Assembly: GCF_025685685.1 (NCBI RefSeq)
Contig: NZ_JAGSYH010000004.1
Span: 248,001 to 312,000 of the forward strand
Length of the DNA stretch: 64,000 nt
DNA from: Acidicapsa dinghuensis
Lineage (GTDB): Bacteria; Acidobacteriota; Terriglobia; Terriglobales; Acidobacteriaceae
Direction of reading: 5' to 3'
Made by a program: the position numbers and the translations under genes
Notes under the pieces: model-generated
Databases searched by the model: none
What the model was told of the DNA's origin: nothing
What the model saw: the letters and a program-made list of their open reading frames with translations, nothing else
In this document: positions 35,486 through 44,739 of the stretch, in pieces
How the letters are laid out: the number at the start of each line of letters is the position of its first letter
Position numbering within the stretch: position 1 is the stretch's first letter

Positions 35486-36810
35486 AGTATCTCCGAGAGA
35501 TTGGGATTCTCTGCCGCTCGATCCATATGCCGTGCCAGGCTCCGTGCATAGCTTTTAAATTTCGCATCGTGGTTCTTGCTTTTGATCCAGTCGCCTCTGC
35601 CGTGCAGGTATGCGTAGATAGCGAGCAACGGCATCAAAGCAAGCGCTTCTTCGATCGCGGCAGCGCTGAGCCGGTGCGACCACGTTTGCCGATAGATTGA
35701 GCGAACTTGGTCGCTGTGATCCGGGTTCAACCGGCAGAGACGCTCACACGAGAGAAAGGGATTGCTGATCGCCGCTTCGCTCCAGTCCGTGAATACACAA
35801 CGGGTTCCATCGTCGAGGATGTTACCTGCACTCAAATCGTTGTGGATCAAGGTCTCCGGGATACCGAGAGATTCCAAGCGCTCACACGCTTCGTGCAGCA
35901 TGTCCGCTAACCCATGAAGGCGTTCTCGACTGAGGGGAGCCACTTTGGTCGAGCTCTGCCGTGCCATTTCGATGACCAGAAACTCCGTGATCGGATCGAT
36001 GTGGCTTCTCAAAACCGGAAGCCGCAAGTCGAACGCTCCAGCAGCCAGCAGCACATCAGGACAGTCCGCTGTCTGAAACTGAAGAGATGCAAGCGTTCTT
36101 GCAGCGTACGTCAACACATGCTCCGGTGGGCGATCCGCCAATGGAGTCCCCGCTTGCTCCATCAACCAGGCATTCCAGTCGTTCCTGGCCGCAACCAGAG
36201 GTGGCAACGAATCGGGAGACAACTCGGAAAGACAAAGAGTGATGGCAAATTCATGATCGTTAGGTGGCGCGGTGGCTTTCAACCAGTAGCTGTCGCCGTC
36301 CTCCATGCGGAACCGGATGAGCGCGAAACCGCGGCCCGCGTTCCACTGCTCGATCTCGTTTCGTGGCGAGAGGGTGCGGCCCGTCGTCCCTTCCACCCAG
36401 ACGGCAGCCTCCTCGATCCACCCAAACCGTGAGAGTGCGCACTGACTCGTACCCTTCAGTATTTCAGCAACATTGGCAATCTCTTGCTCAGACAAGTCGA
36501 AACTGGAGAGCTGATCGAACGCCAACTTCGCAAACCCTCGATTTGGAGTCTCCCCGGCCAGCAGTTCGGCAACAGCGCTGCACACGTTGCCATTGTCCGC
36601 CGTGACAAAATCCAGGATCAGGACTCGCAGCCCCCAGGTCGCATGAATCGCTCTGCATAGTTGTTGTGCGGGACGCATCCGTGAAGGAATTGACATGTGG
36701 GGCAACGAATAGCCATTGATCGTTTCTAGCGCCAATATGGCTTTGGAAACATCATCCACGAGGATGATCCGGTACTCCATCGAATCGGCAATTTCAAGCG
36801 ATTCATCCAT
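35476..36810 (-). CDS. APH-fold kinase with Nudix-like N-terminal region (lasso operon)
   Basis: The C-terminal half of this 444-residue protein carries the aminoglycoside/choline kinase-type catalytic motif H-N-D325-L-S-A-G-N330 and the metal-binding D342-W (TDWSEAA), with a possible nucleotide-binding Lys in SYWLKATAP. Residues about 10-80 (YRIILVDDVSKAILALE, then PAQQLCRAIHATWGLRVL) resemble a Nudix-type fold without an intact Nudix box. It lies between PqqD (12-bp gap, RBS GAGGTGG) and the oligopeptidase. Kinases that phosphorylate a lasso peptide are known for paeninodin-type loci but belong to the HPr-kinase family; an APH-type enzyme here would be a different solution. Phosphorylation of the peptide is inferred from context. 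Confidence 0.85.
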   Translation of the reverse strand: MDESLEIADSMEYRIILVDDVSKAILALETINGYSLPHMSIPSRMRPAQQLCRAIHATWGLRVLILDFVTADNGNVCSAVAELLAGETPNRGFAKLAFDQLSSFDLSEQEIANVAEILKGTSQCALSRFGWIEEAAVWVEGTTGRTLSPRNEIEQWNAGRGFALIRFRMEDGDSYWLKATAPPNDHEFAITLCLSELSPDSLPPLVAARNDWNAWLMEQAGTPLADRPPEHVLTYAARTLASLQFQTADCPDVLLAAGAFDLRLPVLRSHIDPITEFLVIEMARQSSTKVAPLSRERLHGLADMLHEACERLESLGIPETLIHNDLSAGNILDDGTRCVFTDWSEAAISNPFLSCERLCRLNPDHSDQVRSIYRQTWSHRLSAAAIEEALALMPLLAIYAYLHGRGDWIKSKNHDAKFKSYARSLARHMDRAAENPNLSEILCR

Positions 36811-36822
36811 CGCGATACCACC

Positions 36823-37077
36823 TCAGTGAATCAGAAGTTGTTCCGCCATCAAGGCGCTGATGAACTGGCGGACATCCCGCTCCAGAGCGTCTACGTGCTC
36901 ACCAGTTTCACGTGCGAGCTCCGCAGCGATCTGTCCGACCTCATCCCCGCGTTCGAGAGCTGCCCAGACATAGGCTCCCGTGGAATTCAACGTCGAGATC
37001 CTGCCGCGTCTGGTGTCGAGGATCACGGCACCATCGGCGTTTGCAACTGTTCGCAGATGTGAAGCGTCGCGTCTCAT
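36823..37077 (-). CDS. PqqD-like RRE protein (B1) of the lasso system
   Basis: The ATG at 37077 follows a good RBS (GGGAGG), giving 84 residues. The sequence has the winged-helix PqqD pattern: GAVILDTRRGRISTLNSTGA, then VWAALERGDEV and VGQIAAELARETG. These proteins bind the precursor leader through its Y-x-x-P-x-L motif and deliver it to B2. It is the first of the tightly packed biosynthetic genes. Confidence 0.92.
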   Translation of the reverse strand: MRRDASHLRTVANADGAVILDTRRGRISTLNSTGAYVWAALERGDEVGQIAAELARETGEHVDALERDVRQFISALMAEQLLIH

Positions 37078-37289
37078 TGAATAACCTCCCGCAGGCAGCG
37101 TCGTGACGACGCCGACAATGAACAAGAGCTTACCCTCAATGAAGGAAACGGAAAGAGAGAATGTTTATATTGGCCAAACTTACTTTCGATCGATGTTTTT
37201 AGGGGTGTTAGGACGATTGAATGTCGTTGTAATGGTGCAGCGATCGATGTCGTTTTCGGCCAGATTTACGGCACGCATGCTTGCATTTT
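37078..37289 (-). promoter_or_regulatory. Leader/promoter region of the lasso biosynthetic genes with CGATCGATGT repeats
   Basis: This is the only sizeable gap in the minus-strand block. CGATCGATGT occurs twice in the same orientation (37187-37196 and 37241-37250, 54 bp apart), each followed by a T-rich run. A promoter for the pqqD-to-precursor genes probably lies here. The repeats may be binding sites, possibly for the LexA-like protein encoded just upstream; no -10/-35 could be fixed. Confidence 0.4.
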
Positions 37290-38849
37290 CTACACTGGAA
37301 CGGCAATGCCGGAAACGCGATTGAGTTGTGCAAGCGAATCGATACGGAACGTTTGCTTCACTTCGCCGACTCTGTCTGCGAGTAGCGCGAATTGGTCACC
37401 GTCTCGCGCCAGATGGCCGCAAATCATCTCTAATCCTTTCCGCAGTACATAGATCGGCCGCGACCATCCATACCGTCTTCCCTCTCTTCTCGTATCCGGG
37501 ATAGAGGAAACTCTTTCAAGGAGCAGCCACGATCCAGGGCCAATCGCTGGGTCAAGATCCTTGATCCCACCACCCTGAGATAGCCGTATGACACGATCGT
37601 CCCACCGCTGTAGTTGTGGAAACTTGATCGACAAAAGAGGGGGCCATTCGCCGAACTCTTTGCGACGGGCCTCCCATACATCGACAGGCGTGGGCAGATG
37701 CGCATTGCGATCGGCATCCGACGCCTCCTCCAACGACGTTGCGTTCAGGAGAGTCTCGAGCGAGAAGCGGCCTCGATCCGAGAACCACGAGCCTCCAGTT
37801 CGAAGAGCGTCCGTATAGCGCGCGACGTTCGCAAGCGTGAGATGAAGGAGTGCATTGACGTGTGGATCGGAGGACGTATCGCTGCGATACCGTCGCTCGC
37901 TTCTTTCACTCAGCTTGGCCTGCAATTCCGTCCTGAGGAATTGCTGAATGAACTCCTTCTCTTCCTTGGATCTCTTAAAACGCCTCCGCTTCGTCGCCAA
38001 TAGGCTGTCCCGTGTGACATGCTCCCATGGAAGAATGAGGTCCGCACCCCGTGCGGCGTGCGGCAGGGGCCGCAAGGACGGATGATCCGGGACAGGAAGG
38101 TTTATAGCGAACATTCGAACTCGTCCCGCAATTCGCACTGCGCCGGGGTAAGCGAATTCCTCTCGTGCGAAGTAGGCTCTCTCCGTACTGAATAACCGGA
38201 GCGTTCCGCGTGTGACGACGCAGTGACTGCAGCGATATCCATTCGCAAATTGAAGCAAATAGATTGCTCGTGGATTTGGAAGTGCCTTCTCGTTTTCGCC
38301 GATAGGTTCTACGAGAGCCATAGCTCCGGGAGGAATGCTCGATCCCAGGCTATCTTCCGTTCCAACATGCACATAGAAGGCACCGGGCTTCTTCCAACCG
38401 TCTTCCTCGATCACTCGTATCGGAGTTTCTTTTTGCCACTCCAACACGAGATCTCGCAAGGAAGCATCCACACCAAACGATTCATGAGAGGCAAGGCGCG
38501 CAGGCAGATCGACGGGCAGGTCGCGGTTGAATGGGTACGACTCGAAAATATGTGTACGTCCGCCATTCAGTCTCAGATCAAAATCTCTGATCGCTTCAAG
38601 ATCATAGCCAAACAACCGATGAGCGCCTTCCAACGTCAGCCAACAGATTTCTGCAATCTCAAGCAAAGTTTTGAGGGTTGGGTGTTCGCTGGTTCGCGGC
38701 AGATTGGACAACAGATCCCTTATTACAACTTCTCTTCGTTCATACGCACGGATCTCACGCTCGTTCGATGGTTTGATCCGACGGTGGAGCTCTCGAATAT
38801 GAACCAGGGCGTCAATGATCGCGCTGCGCGGAACAGCGTGGAATACCAC
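37290..38849 (-). CDS. Unknown protein with two LexA/S24-like domains, first gene of the lasso block
   Basis: The 519-residue protein starts at a GTG (38849) preceded by AAGGAG. Residues 1-90 are helical. A stretch near 175-255 (IPPGAMALVEPIGENE, then YCSH-type strands, LFSTERAYFAREEFAYPGAV and RIAGRVRMFA) resembles the beta fold of LexA/S24 regulators. A second, similar stretch ends the protein (IGPGSWLLLERVSSIPD, then YVLRKGLEMICGHLARDGDQ and NRVSGIAVPV). In neither copy do I see the Ser-Lys dyad, and no clear helix-turn-helix is visible. It might be a regulator or scaffold for the lasso operon. The fold call is tentative; the gene itself is sound by length and RBS. Confidence 0.75.
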   Translation of the reverse strand: MVFHAVPRSAIIDALVHIRELHRRIKPSNEREIRAYERREVVIRDLLSNLPRTSEHPTLKTLLEIAEICWLTLEGAHRLFGYDLEAIRDFDLRLNGGRTHIFESYPFNRDLPVDLPARLASHESFGVDASLRDLVLEWQKETPIRVIEEDGWKKPGAFYVHVGTEDSLGSSIPPGAMALVEPIGENEKALPNPRAIYLLQFANGYRCSHCVVTRGTLRLFSTERAYFAREEFAYPGAVRIAGRVRMFAINLPVPDHPSLRPLPHAARGADLILPWEHVTRDSLLATKRRRFKRSKEEKEFIQQFLRTELQAKLSERSERRYRSDTSSDPHVNALLHLTLANVARYTDALRTGGSWFSDRGRFSLETLLNATSLEEASDADRNAHLPTPVDVWEARRKEFGEWPPLLSIKFPQLQRWDDRVIRLSQGGGIKDLDPAIGPGSWLLLERVSSIPDTRREGRRYGWSRPIYVLRKGLEMICGHLARDGDQFALLADRVGEVKQTFRIDSLAQLNRVSGIAVPV

Positions 38850-38882
38850 GAGACGTTCTCCTTAGGAGGCTCAACATGGGAG

Positions 38883-39043
38883 CTACTTAGCCACGGATAA
38901 AGAGAGAGCTGTGGTCAAGTCTGCAGGAAGTTCTTTACACTGCGGATTGACGAATGACTTTTCGTAGAAGGACATGTATTCCGGCAATGTAATATCGATG
39001 TCCGCTTGAGAGACCTTCTTCAGTATCGTGCGCCCAACCTCTG
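38883..39043 (-). pseudogene. C-terminal fragment of an unknown protein
   Basis: A minus-strand frame open from about 39043 to a stop at 38883 reads EVGRTILKKVSQADIDITLP, then MSFYEKSFVNPQCKELPADL and ends in SLSVAK. Its composition looks like real protein, yet it has no start and no domain I recognise; upstream frames are closed. It is probably the tail of a lost gene. Confidence 0.35.
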
Positions 39044-39329
39044 TATGTCACACAAGAACTTTTCTCTGAGCCGACGAGTGCTGCGCTCGCTACAACATGG
39101 GACCAAATCTTACAAGAACGGTCCTGAGCCAAGTCTGCCATAACTCTCTCCACAAACAAAGTCAGTTGAACGGAGATGACAACACATGTCTGCGTTCTGA
39201 TGGACTGCAAGCGAGAGCATTACGTTGCTGGCTTTCCAAACGCGGATAACGCAAATATCGGAAAAGGAAGTTCCATAGTGACTACGTTGCTTGTTTGTTT
39301 CTCTTGCACCCACAACTTACAGGACCTAT

Positions 39330-40218
<889 letters not shown>

Positions 40219-40353
40219 GGATGCGAGGCAGTAGACCGCGTCCTCATTACCGGCGTGGCCACTGGCCACGATTTCTCCGACACCAGAGCCTCTGATTTGT
40301 ACTTGGTTCCCGATGAGCGCCTCATTGCCAAGGCGCTCATCGGCGGACGAGTG

Positions 40354-41355
40354 TTACTTTGCGGAGGCAATCATCGTAGCGAGTTGCTGATAGTGATCTG
40401 TGGAGATGAAATCCGCCTTCGCCTTGACGGCGGCCTTCCAGCGGATCATCGCAGCATCGCGCGAGCCAAAGTTATAGTCCGCATCCCACCCCTGGTTTTG
40501 CTCAGCGGTATAGCCGTCCAGACAATAGACGCTCACAAGATATCCTAGCTTGTGCCCGTAGTTGACGAAGTCTTTGAGCCGCTTCTCCTTTTCCTCTGTC
40601 CACTCCCCTGCATTTGCCTCGCCACCCTTTTCGATATAAGCCCAGTCAAATCCAATCCAGCGATGATAGTTGTCTGCTCTTCCAAGAATCAGATCGTCTA
40701 CATTCACTGACGCCTGACGATCGATTGCCTCCTGTTTGGCAACCGCTTTCCCCGGATTGGGATCCAGTTTCGGCATACTTCCGAAGACACGAATTCTTCC
40801 CCCAACAGGCACATCGTCATAAAAGGCGCGCTGCTTGTTGATATCGTTTTGCTTGTCTTCGACCAACACCATCATGGGCTTCACATCGAGCGGCGATACC
40901 CGCAGAATATCGTCCGTCTTCCCGGCGGTAGTCAACCATGCGCTGTACTTGTCCAGCACTTGATTGATGACCGCAAGGTGCTCTGGCGGATCGTTCTTGA
41001 TATCGAGGTAAAGCGTAATGAGAGGCCAATCTGCTTTTTTGCCTTCCTTAAGAGCCCGCTCCATAACCGGCGTGACCTTAGGGAAAAAATAGGAATCGAG
41101 GGTTGGGTCGCCGCCCGATGCATTCTTGGAGCCATGGATCAAAAGCGACTGGCCGTCCGTCCATGCCAGGTCCTCTTCCACAGCAAACGGATGTCCGGAC
41201 GCAAGCGCCTGGTCGAGGCGGTCGGCGTATTTGCCGTGATCGGGATATGCATTGTGCGCCAGCATGATGGTACGGGCCCCTGGCGCGACCGGACCATGTT
41301 GAGCAAAGGCTGCGGTGGCAAGGGCAAAGCTTGCCGCAAGGATAGTCTTCTTCAT
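40354..41355 (-). CDS. Secreted PI-PLC/GDPD-like phosphodiesterase
   Basis: The 333-residue protein has a signal peptide (1-18, FALATAAFAQ) and a TIM-barrel pattern with LAHNAYPDHGK (general-acid His, about residue 34), VEEDLAWTDGQSLLIHG (metal/His region, about 59-75) and LITLYLDIKN. It resembles the PLC-like phosphodiesterases related to glycerophosphodiester phosphodiesterase. The neighbouring phosphoesterase suggests organophosphate use. Start supported by GGAG upstream. Confidence 0.8.
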   Translation of the reverse strand: MKKTILAASFALATAAFAQHGPVAPGARTIMLAHNAYPDHGKYADRLDQALASGHPFAVEEDLAWTDGQSLLIHGSKNASGGDPTLDSYFFPKVTPVMERALKEGKKADWPLITLYLDIKNDPPEHLAVINQVLDKYSAWLTTAGKTDDILRVSPLDVKPMMVLVEDKQNDINKQRAFYDDVPVGGRIRVFGSMPKLDPNPGKAVAKQEAIDRQASVNVDDLILGRADNYHRWIGFDWAYIEKGGEANAGEWTEEKEKRLKDFVNYGHKLGYLVSVYCLDGYTAEQNQGWDADYNFGSRDAAMIRWKAAVKAKADFISTDHYQQLATMIASAK

Positions 41356-41435
41356 CGCGAATCTCCATTGTCTATAGGCGCTGGTTGGCTTAGTAAACAG
41401 TGATAAGAGTTGTGGTCGCGCGAGCCGGTGCGTCG

Positions 41436-44171
41436 TTATTTCCCCGCTTCAGATTGAAATGCCGAGGAGCCTTGCTTCGAGATCGGATAATCTGTGCCCA
41501 TCGCATTGCGCCACAGAATCCGGTTGAGCTTTTCGGTGGGAACGTCGTCCGGATCACGCCAGTTCATCTTGCTGGAAGCGATGGCGTCTAACCTGGCCTG
41601 TCCGGTAAGCGCATCTGCATTTGGGTTCATCTCGTAGATAGACTGCACCGGCTCGATGGCCCTGTATGGCGTCAAGTCCGGCGCCGTCTGGAAGCTGGCG
41701 CGCATATCGTTGGCGATCCTATCGAAAATCGACATCGGTGGAACCGCCATGATCTGTTCAATCGTCTTGACCATGCTCACCTGGGAATAAAACGTGGAAT
41801 CGACCGAGCCCCGCTTGGTATAGGGACTCACTGCGAGGGCCACGGTGCGATGCCCATCCACGTGATCCAACCCGTCCTGTGCATCGTCTTCCACGATCAG
41901 GATCAGTGTCGACTTCCAGAATTTCGAGTGCGAGATGCCGTCCACAATCTGTCCCACCGCCAGGTCATTATCGGCAAGGCAGGCCTTCGGGGTGGAGAAT
42001 GCCGGCGTGGTTCCCTGCGTGTGGTCCGAGGGCAACTGAATCATGACCAGGTTCGGCATGGCGCCCCCATTCTCCCAGCCCTTCAGATGGCGAAGAAAGA
42101 TACGCGCCCGCACGACGTCGGGAACATTCAAACTGTAGTTGGGAAAATCCTTGACCACATACTGATTCAAGCGGGCAATGGGAGCTTTGGTCGCGAACGT
42201 ATCCGTAAACTCACTTCCCTGCTTGTACTGCTCCAGCAGCTTGGCGCGGCGATCTCCGTCTTTGCCGCCCATCTGGCCCTCGTATTCGCCAAAGTCGGCA
42301 AAAGTCTTGTGATGTGTCACCAGATGGTCCCACAAGAAGCCGGACCCTGCAAAAGCCAGCGGATCATCTCCATTCTTCGGGTAGCTGCGCCCGTTGTATC
42401 CGGGCCAGTAGGTGTAGTCGGTCTCGGCTGCTTGCGTTACCCACTGGTGTCCATCGGCGCTGTTTCCACCGTTGGCATAGAAGTTATCCAGCAGCACAAA
42501 TTCACGCGCCAGCTTGCGTTGATTGGGAATGACGCTCTCGTCATATTGATTCAGGGTGGAATCGCCATTCCCCTTGCCCAAGGATCCGAAGTACTGATCG
42601 TAGCTGCGATTTTCCTTGATCACGTAAACCACGTGGTCGATCGTCGAGGGTTCGCCCAGGCGGCCGGGCACAGGCTTGGGCGTGATGCCAGGCCGTGGTT
42701 TTTCTTCAATGCCGGCAGCTGCCGATAACTCGCCGTGCAGCTGTAGATGATTGTTCTCGGCCACTGCAATCGAATAGCGATCGAGTTCATCCGCATCGGG
42801 AACCGCGATGATGTGCACGGTTCCGCGATCGGCGTGAACATAGCGGCGGTGCATATTCAGTTCCGGCTTCATGCCGTCGCGGCGCTCCCGTGCCAGAAGA
42901 TTGGGACTGTTCCATCCGGACCCAACGCCAAGAAGGGTCGACACCGCAAGGTACTTTCCATCCGGACTGACAACAACATCATCCGGATACCACCCTGTTG
43001 GAATCAGTCCCGACAGCTTCGGATGCGCTCCAACCAGATCGAACACCGCCACTGCATTGATGCCAGCACACGCCGCATAGAGCCTGGCATGATCCGGAGA
43101 CAACGCCACCGACTCAGGCGATACACCTGCGACAGGACGGGCGAATGGTTCGAGCGCGATCGTGTCGGCCACCTTGTTCGTTGCAGTATCCACTACCGAA
43201 ATCGTGTCGGAGTTGCTGTTAGCCACGTACAGCCGATGATGCTCCTCATCCCACGCAAGCCCCGAAGGATGCAGCCCTACGTTGATTTGAGCCGTCACCT
43301 TCCCCGTAACGAGATCGATGCGAGTCACGGTTCCACTGGAAGCCACGCCCCGGTCATCCACTAGCACCTGATCGGCATTGGGCTCCGATCCCGTCGCTGC
43401 AGTCCTTTCGCCTGTGTGAGTAAAACGGCCGCCCCAGTTGCTGATGTACGCAACAGAACTGTCCGCACTGACAGCAACCCCAAACGGAGCCACACCTGTC
43501 CTGATCTTTTCAGCGATCTCTTTGGTATCGAGATCGACCACATCAGCCTCATCGTCAAAGGTCAGCGCTGTAACCGCAAATCTATGCCCTGCTGAGTTCT
43601 TAGTCAGCCCCATGCCAATGCCGCCGATCTGCTTCGTTCCCAGACCATCCGCCATCACAGTGCTGCTTTTGTCTACAGCAATTAGTTGTCCAATGGACGC
43701 TTTGCTATTTCCCGCCAAGCCGCTCATCAGCGGGATGTGAGTGACTGGATCGTAAGTCAGTCCTTGCATCCCAGCCGTGGCTGGTGTGCTGAAAACTGCC
43801 ATCATCTGGTTGGTCTTCAGGCTGATTTGGTAGATATAGGAGTTCTTCTGGCCGACAGTCGCTGCATAGATCGTATCGCCATGTTCTCCGAAGGCAACAC
43901 CGTTCACCCGGCCCTCGAAAACGCTCTGCCAGCCGGCAGGAGAGATCGACTGGCGGCTGGGGATAATTCCCGGATCGACAACGGAGTTTGCAGGCGGCGT
44001 AGCTTTCGATGGCTTGGCGTCTTGTTCTCCCACCGGACCCATCTTGGGCGCCGCCGCGCCTGATGCCGGCGATCCCGTGTCCTGAGCCCTGGCTATTCCA
44101 TACATCGCGAGAGGGATGCAGATCGAAACTACGGCCGTCCTCAATGCGGCGCGCATGAACCTGACAATCAT
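41436..44171 (-). CDS. Secreted YncE-like beta-propeller plus phosphoesterase (alkaline-phosphatase-superfamily) protein
   Basis: AGGAGG lies 10 bp before the ATG at 44171, giving 911 residues with a signal peptide (ending ARAQ). An Ala/Pro-rich linker leads to a YVTN/YncE-type propeller (about 80-470, for example HPSGLAWDEEHHRLYVANSN and PESVALSPDHARLYAACAG). A phosphoesterase domain follows (from about 510: DHVVYVIKENRSYDQYFGSL, then ANGGNSADGHQWVT, TLILIVEDDAQDGLDHVDGH and RTVALAVSPYTKRG), related to acid phosphatases and phospholipase C. The combination occurs in Acidobacteria and suggests extracellular phosphate-ester hydrolysis. Confidence 0.87.
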   Translation of the reverse strand: MIVRFMRAALRTAVVSICIPLAMYGIARAQDTGSPASGAAAPKMGPVGEQDAKPSKATPPANSVVDPGIIPSRQSISPAGWQSVFEGRVNGVAFGEHGDTIYAATVGQKNSYIYQISLKTNQMMAVFSTPATAGMQGLTYDPVTHIPLMSGLAGNSKASIGQLIAVDKSSTVMADGLGTKQIGGIGMGLTKNSAGHRFAVTALTFDDEADVVDLDTKEIAEKIRTGVAPFGVAVSADSSVAYISNWGGRFTHTGERTAATGSEPNADQVLVDDRGVASSGTVTRIDLVTGKVTAQINVGLHPSGLAWDEEHHRLYVANSNSDTISVVDTATNKVADTIALEPFARPVAGVSPESVALSPDHARLYAACAGINAVAVFDLVGAHPKLSGLIPTGWYPDDVVVSPDGKYLAVSTLLGVGSGWNSPNLLARERRDGMKPELNMHRRYVHADRGTVHIIAVPDADELDRYSIAVAENNHLQLHGELSAAAGIEEKPRPGITPKPVPGRLGEPSTIDHVVYVIKENRSYDQYFGSLGKGNGDSTLNQYDESVIPNQRKLAREFVLLDNFYANGGNSADGHQWVTQAAETDYTYWPGYNGRSYPKNGDDPLAFAGSGFLWDHLVTHHKTFADFGEYEGQMGGKDGDRRAKLLEQYKQGSEFTDTFATKAPIARLNQYVVKDFPNYSLNVPDVVRARIFLRHLKGWENGGAMPNLVMIQLPSDHTQGTTPAFSTPKACLADNDLAVGQIVDGISHSKFWKSTLILIVEDDAQDGLDHVDGHRTVALAVSPYTKRGSVDSTFYSQVSMVKTIEQIMAVPPMSIFDRIANDMRASFQTAPDLTPYRAIEPVQSIYEMNPNADALTGQARLDAIASSKMNWRDPDDVPTEKLNRILWRNAMGTDYPISKQGSSAFQSEAGK

Positions 44172-44238
44172 CAAACCAACTCCTCCTAAAGACAATCCAC
44201 CGTTTTATGCAACACCATCCATTCCGTAGAAAAGACGG

Positions 44239-44673
44239 TCACAAAAACATCATCGCAATCGGCAAAAGTGTACCGATCGCCAACATTCCCCAGACTAGCC
44301 GTCCATCTCCCCCAAAACGAAACGCCATGTAAATTCCCAGCAACGTTGTCGCCATCAGCCCCACCGACATGACCACAACAAAACACTTGAGCGGCAGCGG
44401 CGACTTCTTCGCTGCAACATCCTTCTTCTGGCTGCCGGGGTCGCTGGATCCTTGATCAGCCTGTGCGGGCTTGCTTTTTGCCTTGTTAAGGGTCAGCGTC
44501 TGTTTCTTGTGAAGCTGCGCCATCTCCACCAACCATAGTGGAGGAACATAGCCGGTGCTCTTATTGGTCGAGTGCAGGTCAAAGGTCTGCAAAGCCCCGC
44601 TGAAGGCGAAGAACAGGATTGCCGGCGAAAATAAGAGCCCCATATAGCGGTGCAGGATACGCAGCTTTTTCAC
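44239..44673 (-). CDS. Small PepSY-type membrane protein
   Basis: I use the GTG at 44673 because GAGGATC lies just upstream. The 144-residue product begins KKLRILHRYMGLLFSPAIL, the N-terminal helix typical of PepSY-associated membrane proteins. A loop with charged low-complexity (SKPAQADQGSSDPGSQKK) follows, then two helices (KCFVVVMSVGLMATTLLGIY and LVWGMLAIGTLLPIAMMFL). These are often linked to iron-siderophore or redox traffic. It is in the same-strand series between the phosphoesterase and the propeller gene. Confidence 0.75.
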   Translation of the reverse strand: MKKLRILHRYMGLLFSPAILFFAFSGALQTFDLHSTNKSTGYVPPLWLVEMAQLHKKQTLTLNKAKSKPAQADQGSSDPGSQKKDVAAKKSPLPLKCFVVVMSVGLMATTLLGIYMAFRFGGDGRLVWGMLAIGTLLPIAMMFL

Positions 44674-44690
44674 GGATCGATCCTCGAAGG

Positions 44691-44713
44691 CCCGGCGCGC
44701 TATTGGCACGCCG
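44691..44713 (-). terminator. GC-rich hairpin after the propeller/LHAIPPG gene
   Basis: CCCGGCG and CGCCGGG, about seven pairs with an interior spacer, lie between the stop at 44740 and the start at 44673. There is no T-run; it may reduce rather than stop read-through. Confidence 0.4.
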
Positions 44714-44739
44714 GGTGCTCTTTGAAACTACGTTGCGAA

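Noticed and set aside
37078-37125. Upstream start for the PqqD-like protein
   Set aside because: The 16 extra residues lack an RBS, while GGGAGG precedes the ATG at 37077.
37179-37277. 32-codon minus-strand frame in the gap before pqqD, considered as a second precursor
   Set aside because: No Y-x-x-P-x-L motif, no RBS, and it contains the CGATCGATGT repeats; it is more likely promoter sequence.
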